16,144 bases of DNA from Spirochaetaceae bacterium (GTDB taxonomy: Bacteria; Spirochaetota; Spirochaetia; Treponematales; Treponemataceae), in assembly GCA_031272345.1 (NCBI GenBank), contig JAISTZ010000136.1, positions 1 to 16,144 on the forward strand. Reading direction: 5' to 3'. A program made the position numbers and the translations under genes. The notes under the pieces were generated by a model that saw nothing but the letters and a program-made list of their open reading frames with translations, searched no databases and was not told where the DNA came from. Below are positions 13,660 through 16,144 of this stretch, one piece after another; position 1 is the first letter of the stretch; each line of letters opens with the position of its first letter.

Positions 13660-13672
13660 CCAAGGAGTTCCT

Positions 13673-14722
13673 ATGAAAAAATCAGTATGCCTGTTCATGG
13701 CCCTTTCGGCCCTGACGGCCGCCCTGTGGGCAGGGGGCAAAAAAGAAGCCTCCCCGGCTCCGGCGACATCCGCCCCTGCAACGGCTGCCCCCGCGGGGCT
13801 GGTTCCCTCGGGCAAGAAGGTGATTGTGGCGGACGCCAACTCGACCCACCACCTGAACCTCTACGTGGCCTACGAGAAGGGGCTGTTCAAGAAGCGCGGC
13901 CTGGAGGTGGAAATCCAGCAGACCTCCTCCGGCGTGGCGGCCGTGGCCGGGGGCGAGGCGGACATCGTGTTCAACTGCCCCACCGGGGTGATTACCCCGA
14001 TTGCCAAGGGCCAGAACATCACGATTATCAGCCAGGTGAAGATTCCGTGCACCTCCGTGCTGGTGGTTCCGGTCAACGCGCCCTACAAAAAGCCCTCGGA
14101 CCTCAAGGGCCTGCAAGTGGCGGGGCTTTCCAATACGTGCTGCGCGGTGATTGTCATCCGGGACGCCCTCAAGGGCCAGTACAACACCGAGTTCGAGCTG
14201 GTGACCCTGGCAGCGGGGGCGGCGATTGCGGCCCTGGACGCGGGGCAGGTGAAGGCGGCGATTCTGGAGGAGCCCTACGTGGCCCTGGCGCTGCTCAAAA
14301 AAGACGCCCAGGGGAAGCCGGTGTACAAGACGATTTTCAACGGCGAGTCCGACGCGGACGGGGACGGCAAAATCGACCCGAATCTGGCGGGGCCCAATCC
14401 GCCTTGCCGCACGATTAACGCGAACACAAAGTTTGTCTCCGAGCGGACCGACGACGCGAAGCTCTTCATCGAGGCGATCGCCGAGGCGGACCAGGTGATT
14501 CTGGCCAACCCCATCGCCCCGGACATTGTGGACATCGCGGCAAAGTACGTGAGCGTTGACCGCCAGGCGATCATCAACAGCAACCCCAAGCTGGGCTTCA
14601 CCACGAAGCTCGCCACGGAGCAGCTCAAGGGTTACGCCGACGCTTTGGTCCGCCAGGGCACGATCGACAAAAACCCCGGGGACGCGCTCTTTGCGCCTCA
14701 GTTCAAGGGCATCACCTGGTGA
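13673..14722 (+). CDS. ABC transporter periplasmic substrate-binding protein (NMT1/SsuA-like)
   Basis: Exported binding protein of the nitrate/sulfonate/taurine/pyrimidine-precursor class; the ligand cannot be named. The 349-aa product has a signal peptide (residues 1-20), probably cut after 'LWA'. Where related treponemal lipoproteins have the lipid-bearing Cys before 'GGKKE' this one has Ala, so it is probably soluble. An Ala/Pro/Thr-rich spacer (26-46) follows. The mature fold includes 'LNLYVAYEKGLFKKRGLEVE' (61-80), 'GGEADIVFNCPTG' (93-105) and 'LKGLQVAGLS' (144-153). Odd features: Cys residues at 102, 126, 156, 157 and 245, and a loop with alternating Asp (D227, D229, D231, D235; 'DADGDGKID') resembling a calcium-binding EF-hand/dockerin loop. 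The start is backed by AGGAG 5 nt upstream. It overlaps the permease gene by 4 nt (GTGA). Confidence 0.88.
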   Translation: MKKSVCLFMALSALTAALWAGGKKEASPAPATSAPATAAPAGLVPSGKKVIVADANSTHHLNLYVAYEKGLFKKRGLEVEIQQTSSGVAAVAGGEADIVFNCPTGVITPIAKGQNITIISQVKIPCTSVLVVPVNAPYKKPSDLKGLQVAGLSNTCCAVIVIRDALKGQYNTEFELVTLAAGAAIAALDAGQVKAAILEEPYVALALLKKDAQGKPVYKTIFNGESDADGDGKIDPNLAGPNPPCRTINANTKFVSERTDDAKLFIEAIAEADQVILANPIAPDIVDIAAKYVSVDRQAIINSNPKLGFTTKLATEQLKGYADALVRQGTIDKNPGDALFAPQFKGITW

Positions 14723-15543
14723 CCGGTTACGAAACCAGAGGAATCCGCCGGTGGCTCAACGGTCTGGGCGGGTTCCTCAAAAATTCGCTGTTCAATTTTT
14801 TGTCTCCGGGATTTCTCGTGATTCTCACCCTGCTGCTTTTGGCCTGGGAATTCCTTCCCCGGTGGAAGGTGATTCCCGAAAGCCTGCTCCCGCCGGTCTC
14901 GGTGGTGGCCGAGCGGTTTTGGTTTATGCTGTGGCACAAGAAGCTTCTCCTCCACATCGCCATCAGCATGGGGCGGTTCTTCGCGGCCTTTGCCATCGCC
15001 GTGGTCCTCGCGGTGCCCATCGGGCTCCTCATGGGCTGGAACCTCCGGTTCCGCGCCTGGTTCCTGCCCCTGTGGCAGCTCCTCTCGCCCATACCGCCGC
15101 CGGCCTGGGTGCCCATGACGATCATCATCTTCGGCATCGGGAGCCGTATGCACATCTTCCTCATGTTCATCGGGATTTTTTATCCCGTGCTCTTCAACAC
15201 CTATCAGGGCATCAAGGACACGGACCCCCGCTATTTGGCGTCCGCCCGTGTCTTTGGGGCGAGCGAATTCACCCTGCTCCGCAAGGTATACTTCTGGCAC
15301 GCCTTCGGGTCAATCATCATGAGCCTCAAGACCGGCGTTGCCATGGGCCTGGTGATGCTCCTCATCGGCGAGTCCTACGGAGGCCGCATGGGAATCGGCT
15401 ACCTCCTGGGTCAGGCCAAGGACTACTTTGTGATTCCAGAAATGATGGTCTGTATGGTGGTCCTGGGTTTCATCGGCTGGTTCCTGATTGAAGTGCTGAA
15501 ATGGGTGGAGATAAAGCTCGCGGTGTGGAAGGTAGGACGGTGA
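14719..15543 (+). CDS. ABC transporter permease (SsuC/TauC family)
   Basis: Membrane channel subunit working with the preceding binding protein. The 274-aa product is of normal length, with an N-terminal helix at about 31-47 and the BPD_transp_1 domain (about 80-265, five further helices). The cytoplasmic coupling (EAA) loop reads 'YLASARVFGASEFTLLRKVYF' in part, around residues 172-195, where the ATPase would dock. The start is GTG at 14719 in a GTGA overlap with the binding-protein stop; no separate ribosome site is needed for such coupling. The ATPase gene that usually completes this operon is not downstream: the next gene is of RhuM type. The transporter therefore depends on an ATPase encoded elsewhere, or has lost it. 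Confidence 0.92.
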   Translation: MTGYETRGIRRWLNGLGGFLKNSLFNFLSPGFLVILTLLLLAWEFLPRWKVIPESLLPPVSVVAERFWFMLWHKKLLLHIAISMGRFFAAFAIAVVLAVPIGLLMGWNLRFRAWFLPLWQLLSPIPPPAWVPMTIIIFGIGSRMHIFLMFIGIFYPVLFNTYQGIKDTDPRYLASARVFGASEFTLLRKVYFWHAFGSIIMSLKTGVAMGLVMLLIGESYGGRMGIGYLLGQAKDYFVIPEMMVCMVVLGFIGWFLIEVLKWVEIKLAVWKVGR

Positions 15544-15581
15544 ATAGAGCGGAGAGATGGATACGGAAAGAGGAGTGAAGG

Positions 15582-15659
15582 ATGAAGGATTGCGTATTCA
15601 GAGAGAAAATGATAGCCTCCGTTACGAAGAAAAATCGGAAGTTATGGGGTGGGGCATGA
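15582..15659 (+). CDS. Possible 25-aa leader peptide coupled to the RhuM gene
   Basis: A short ORF of 25 codons begins with ATG at 15582, has a strong AGGAG (15571-15575) at 6-nt spacing, and ends in TGA at 15657-15659 that overlaps the RhuM ATG at 15656 as ATGA. The peptide is basic ('KKNRK' near the end) and matches nothing I know. RhuM itself has no good ribosome site at 15656, so translation through this ORF could feed it. The alternative is that the RhuM protein starts at the in-frame ATG at 15557, making this ORF spurious. Confidence 0.35.
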   Translation: MKDCVFREKMIASVTKKNRKLWGGA

Positions 15660-16144
15660 AAAAATCTGACGACCAGATTGTCATTTTCAAGACTGAAGAC
15701 GAGAAAATCTCTGTTGACGTGCGGTTTGATGAGGAAACCGTATGGCTCACGCTTGACCAAATGGCGGCGCTGTTTGAACGCGACAAATCCACTGTATCGC
15801 GCCACATAAAAAACGTGTTTGAAGAAGGTGAGCTGGATTTTTCCGCAACTGTTGCAAATTTTGCAACAGTTCAAACCGAAGGTAGGCGGGATGTTGAGCG
15901 GCAGATTGATCACTATAACCTCGATGTGATTATTTCTGTCGGCTACCGCGTGAAGTCGTTGCGCGGGACCCAATTCCGCCAGTGGGCGACAAAGCGGCTG
16001 AACGAGTATATTCGCAAGGGGTTTGCGCTTGACGACGAGCGGCTCAAGAATGGCGGCGGGCGGTATTTCCGGGAGCTCTTGCAGCGCATACGCGACATCC
16101 GTTCTTCCGAAAGAAACCTTTGGCAGCAGGTTACGGACATTTAC
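15656..16144 (+). CDS. RhuM-family protein (5' part, runs off the window)
   Basis: Matches the RhuM ('virulence protein RhuM') family: proteins of unknown biochemical role, common in mobile and accessory regions, first named from a Salmonella pathogenicity island. 163 codons are present with no stop before the edge. An N-terminal helix-turn-helix-like region (about residues 25-50: 'LTLDQMAALFERDKSTVS' then 'HIKNVFEEGEL') suggests DNA binding. The conserved 'HYNLDVIISVGYRVKS' and 'RGTQFRQWATKRLNEYI' blocks follow. I prefer the ATG at 15656 because the family N-terminus starts there; ATGs at 15644 and 15557 are also in frame and would add 4 or 33 residues. Base composition is visibly less GC-rich than that of the permease before it, a sign of a different origin. 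Note the perfect hairpin at 15847-15871. Confidence 0.9.
   Translation, partial: MKKSDDQIVIFKTEDEKISVDVRFDEETVWLTLDQMAALFERDKSTVSRHIKNVFEEGELDFSATVANFATVQTEGRRDVERQIDHYNLDVIISVGYRVKSLRGTQFRQWATKRLNEYIRKGFALDDERLKNGGGRYFRELLQRIRDIRSSERNLWQQVTDIY
15847..15871 (+). repeat. Perfect 25-nt hairpin inside the RhuM gene
   Basis: AACTGTTGCAA (15847-15857), loop ATT, TTGCAACAGTT (15861-15871): 11-bp arms without mismatch. It encodes the repeated 'ATVANFATV' stretch between the HTH-like part and the conserved core, so part of the symmetry comes from the repeated Ala-Thr-Val codons. In RNA it would make a stable stem; in DNA it could be a binding dyad. Confidence 0.75.

Noticed and set aside
13469..13672. 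N-terminal extension of the binding protein from an upstream in-frame start
   Set aside because: It would precede the signal peptide, which begins cleanly at the ATG at 13673 with a good ribosome site.
14556..15491. Plus-strand open frame overlapping the binding protein and permease in another frame
   Set aside because: Crosses the junction of two well-supported genes and its translation is Arg/Pro/His-rich without homology.

Overview
The window reads as a chromosomal segment from a GC-rich spirochaete (Spirochaetota, probably a Treponema relative). Three things point there. The product at 10150-10779 looks like FlbB, the collar protein of spirochaete periplasmic flagella. The periplasmic binding protein at 13673 has the 'GGKKE' N-terminus common in treponemal binding proteins. 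The six Rnf genes sit in the order C-D-G-E-A-B, with a ferredoxin-rich RnfB of the anaerobe type. The genus is inference; no rRNA is present.

Layout. Positions 1-4244 hold the rnfCDGEAB operon (rnfC lacks its 5' part), encoding the membrane ferredoxin:NAD oxidoreductase that couples electron flow to ion pumping. A perfect hairpin follows, but its T-tract is on the minus strand. A consensus promoter then drives an unrecognised 511-aa, mostly helical, soluble-looking protein (4355-5890). It converges, with a 3-bp gap, on purA (minus). Upstream of purA on the same strand is ftsK (7205-10048), a full-length DNA translocase with four membrane helices, a long repetitive linker, the motor and a gamma domain. 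ftsK is divergent from flbB (10150-10779). After flbB come gatC and gatA (amidotransferase subunits, overlapping by ATGA), without gatB.

From 12741 the content becomes accessory. A minus-strand two-gene module encodes a minimal nucleotidyltransferase and a HEPN-like partner with an intact R-x4-H-x-Y motif. A plus-strand ABC importer pair follows (NMT1/SsuA-type binding protein plus SsuC/TauC-type permease) with no ATPase in the window. The window ends inside a visibly less GC-rich RhuM-family gene (15656 onward), preceded by a possible 25-codon ORF whose stop overlaps the RhuM start as ATGA.

Regulatory themes. Sigma70-like promoters can be read in front of the 511-aa gene, purA, flbB, gatC, the nucleotidyltransferase gene and, more weakly, the ABC genes. 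In three cases (4355, gatC, nucleotidyltransferase) the -10 box lies only 6-11 nt from the ATG and no usable Shine-Dalgarno is seen, which predicts leaderless or near-leaderless mRNAs. The convergent pairs have almost no space and no visible terminators, so antisense overlap is likely. I found no clearly new multi-gene system. The best leads are the antisense terminator arrangement, the leaderless promoters, the A10 tract in ftsK, the atypical binding protein and its missing ATPase, and the coupled small ORF at the RhuM gene.
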